Below, piece after piece: positions 5,530 through 6,739 of a stretch of 6,739 nt of DNA (within the stretch, counting starts at the first letter, position 1; each line of letters starts with the position of its first letter). Where the stretch lies: assembly GCA_902489215.1 (NCBI GenBank), contig CABTZE010000112.1, positions 1 through 6,739 on the forward strand, written 5' to 3'. This stretch comes from an uncultured Brevibacterium sp. (GTDB lineage Bacteria; Actinomycetota; Actinomycetes; Actinomycetales; Brevibacteriaceae). Below the pieces are notes generated by a model, which worked only from the letters and a program-made list of their open reading frames with translations, made no database searches and had not been told where the DNA came from. A program made the translations under genes and the position numbers.

Positions 5530-5551
5530 GCAGTGCCGTCCCCGGCATTGC
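5530..5551 (+). promoter_or_regulatory. Leader hairpin or operator upstream of lutA
   Basis: GCAGTGCCG (5530-5538) pairs with CGGCATTGC (5543-5551) around a TCCC loop. That gives 9 bp with one G-U pair (8 exact matches as a DNA inverted repeat). A second small inverted repeat, CGGCA-T-TGCCG (5543-5553), overlaps it. The position just after the inferred start site and 8 nt before the ribosome site fits an operator for a lactate-responsive repressor (many lut operons are controlled by GntR-type LutR) or an RNA control hairpin. Which one cannot be told from sequence. Confidence 0.4.
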
Positions 5552-5559
5552 CGAACACG

Positions 5560-5566
5560 AGAGGAG
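5560..5566 (+). promoter_or_regulatory. Ribosome binding site of lutA
   Basis: AGAGGAG lies 5 nt before the ATG at 5572. It fixes the start there and not at the in-frame GTG at 5533, which would add 13 residues ahead of the conserved MRIALFATC N-terminus. Confidence 0.8.
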
Positions 5567-5571
5567 CAGCC

Positions 5572-6390
5572 ATGCGGATTGCCCTGTTCGCCACGTGCAT
5601 TGTGGACGCGATGTACCCGGAAACGGCGAAAGCAACCGTCGCAATCCTGGAACGTTTGGGCCACACCGTGATCTTTCCCCGCAAGCAGGCGTGCTGCGGG
5701 CAGATGCACATCAACTCCGGTGCTTTCGCCCAGGCCTACCCGGTCGTGAAGAACCACGTCGAAGCATTTGAAGCAGAAGAATGGGATTGGGCGGTCGCCC
5801 CGTCGGGTTCCTGCGTCGCTTCGCTGGGCCACCAGCACGGCATGATCGCCGAATCACAGAACGACGATTCGCTGAAGTCTCGCGCCGAAGACATTGCGGG
5901 CCGCACTCTTGAGCTCGCGCAGTTCCTCACGGATGTGGCCGGAGTGAAGAACTCGGGTGAAGATCTCGGCTCCTACTTCCCACACACCATCGCCTACCAC
6001 CCGTCATGCCACGGCATGCGCCTGCTGCGTTTGGGTGACCGTCAGGAGCGCCTGCTTTCAACCGTGGAGGGCGCCACCGTCGTCGCGCCGCAGAACCAGG
6101 ACTCCTGCTGTGGTTTCGGCGGCACGTTCTCGGTGAAGAACCCCCAGGTGTCCTCCGCCATGTTGCAGGACAAGGTCGAAGCCCTCGTTTCAACCGGCGC
6201 GTCCGTGTGCTCCGGCGGTGACGCCAGCTGCCTCATGCACATCGGCGGCGGCCTGCAGCGCCAAGAGGAGCTCATGCCGGCTATGGGCGAAACTCCCGCA
6301 ACCGTGCACATGGCCCGCATCCTCGCGTCAACAAAGGACAATCCGCTCGTTCTCGACCGCAGCCTGGTTACAGGAGGTGCCCTGCGATGA
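5572..6390 (+). CDS. lutA: LutA, iron-sulfur subunit of the L-lactate dehydrogenase complex
   Basis: LutA, LutB and LutC together oxidise L-lactate to pyruvate in the cytosol. The 272-aa product has two CCG (heterodisulfide-reductase-type) cysteine domains. Domain 1: C9, CCG at 41-43 (KQACCGQMHINSG) and the PSGSC block ending at C81. Domain 2: C146 in YHPSCHGMRLLRLG, CCG at 179-181 (DSCCGFGGTFSVK), and C213 and C220 in CSGGDASCLMHIGG. In both domains the final CXXC is reduced to SXXC or DXXC (S78/C81, D217/C220), which is the LutA norm as I recall it. It is longer than Bacillus LutA (about 238 aa), with extra residues at about 93-137 and at the C-terminus. The start is set by AGAGGAG. Its stop overlaps the lutB start (ATGA), indicating translational coupling. 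Confidence 0.93.
   Translation: MRIALFATCIVDAMYPETAKATVAILERLGHTVIFPRKQACCGQMHINSGAFAQAYPVVKNHVEAFEAEEWDWAVAPSGSCVASLGHQHGMIAESQNDDSLKSRAEDIAGRTLELAQFLTDVAGVKNSGEDLGSYFPHTIAYHPSCHGMRLLRLGDRQERLLSTVEGATVVAPQNQDSCCGFGGTFSVKNPQVSSAMLQDKVEALVSTGASVCSGGDASCLMHIGGGLQRQEELMPAMGETPATVHMARILASTKDNPLVLDRSLVTGGALR
6372..6378 (+). promoter_or_regulatory. Ribosome binding site of lutB
   Basis: AGGAGGT, a near-perfect Shine-Dalgarno sequence, ends 8 nt before the ATG at 6387 and lies inside the last codons of lutA. It is the strongest ribosome site in the window. Confidence 0.85.
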
Positions 6391-6739
6391 CTCAGACATT
6401 CCTCGGCATTCCGTCCGTCCCGCCTCCGGGCAAGGGCTTCCTCACGGAAGCCACTCCGTTTCCGGAAGTGGCTGAACACGAACTGACCAACGCGCAGCTG
6501 CGCGCCTCCCTGACCAACGCGACGGGAACCATCCGTCACAAGCGGAACCTCCGCATCAATGAGATGCCGGACTGGGAGGCCCTGCGCGATGCCGGTTCGG
6601 CAACCAAGGCCCACGTCATGGCGAACCTTCCGGAGCTGCTGCAGCAGTTCGAGGAGGCCTTCACTGCCGCCGGCGGCACGGGCCACCAGGGCCGTGCAGC
6701 TGATGAGGCCCACAAGAACGTCCAAGAGATCGTCGTCGA
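6387..6739 (+). CDS. lutB: LutB, iron-sulfur lactate oxidation protein, 5' part only
   Basis: Only the first 117 codons are present; the frame runs open to the window edge. Translation starts MTQTFLGIPSVPPPG and continues through NATGTIRHKRNLRINEMPDW (residues 44-63), then a helical segment with NLPELLQQFEEAFTAAGG (79-96). The TIRHKR...PDWE.LRDAG pattern and the AAGGT turn before the EAHKNVQEIV helix are characteristic of the N-terminal LUD-type domain of LutB (YkgF). The ferredoxin-like cysteine clusters of LutB would lie beyond the window. The position after lutA with an ATGA overlap supports the call; lutC would be expected next. Confidence 0.85.
   Translation, partial: MTQTFLGIPSVPPPGKGFLTEATPFPEVAEHELTNAQLRASLTNATGTIRHKRNLRINEMPDWEALRDAGSATKAHVMANLPELLQQFEEAFTAAGGTGHQGRAADEAHKNVQEIVV

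Noticed and set aside
1..6739. CRISPR arrays, insertion sequences, tRNA or rRNA genes
   Set aside because: No regularly spaced repeats, transposase-like frames, terminal inverted repeats with target duplications, or conserved RNA signatures were seen.

Overview
The window is GC-rich DNA from what looks like an actinobacterium, probably near the Actinomycetales. The signs are strongly G/C-biased third codon positions, frequent GTG starts, -10 hexamers of the TANNNT type placed 6-7 nt before start codons (leaderless genes), and a DUF47-PiT pair and LutA of actinobacterial character. The order assignment is inference; there is no rRNA or housekeeping marker here.

Layout. (1) 112-1140, minus strand: an uncharacterised protein with two hydrophobic Gly/Ala-rich segments and an acidic low-complexity tail. 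A 25-bp tandem duplication lies across its stop codon. (2) 1190-1786, plus strand: an unrecognised 198-aa protein, divergent from the first. The 49 bp between them hold two back-to-back -10 elements, and both genes look leaderless. (3) 1825-3616, plus strand: a promoter, a roughly 134-nt GC-rich leader with strong predicted RNA structure, then a DUF47/PhoU-like protein and a divergent PiT-family phosphate permease 2 nt downstream. (4) 3648-4289, minus strand: a YitT-family membrane protein convergent with the permease, with a hairpin in the 31-bp gap. (5) 4308-5507, plus strand: a DHA1-type MFS exporter, divergent from yitT. Only 18 bp separate the two start codons, and the two -10 elements lie on top of each other. 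(6) 5514 to the window end, plus strand: the start of a lactate-utilisation (lut) operon. It has its own promoter, a 9-bp leader hairpin, lutA complete and lutB cut by the window edge. The two genes overlap by ATGA.

The genes form three functional blocks: low-affinity phosphate uptake (DUF47 plus PiT), two divergent membrane transport or export proteins, and cytosolic oxidation of L-lactate to pyruvate by iron-sulfur proteins. I see no CRISPR array, transposase, tRNA or rRNA. The best candidates for something undescribed are the structured leader before the phosphate operon (1837-1937) and the shared-element bidirectional promoter at 4287-4310. Next is the covarying hairpin duplication at 91-132.
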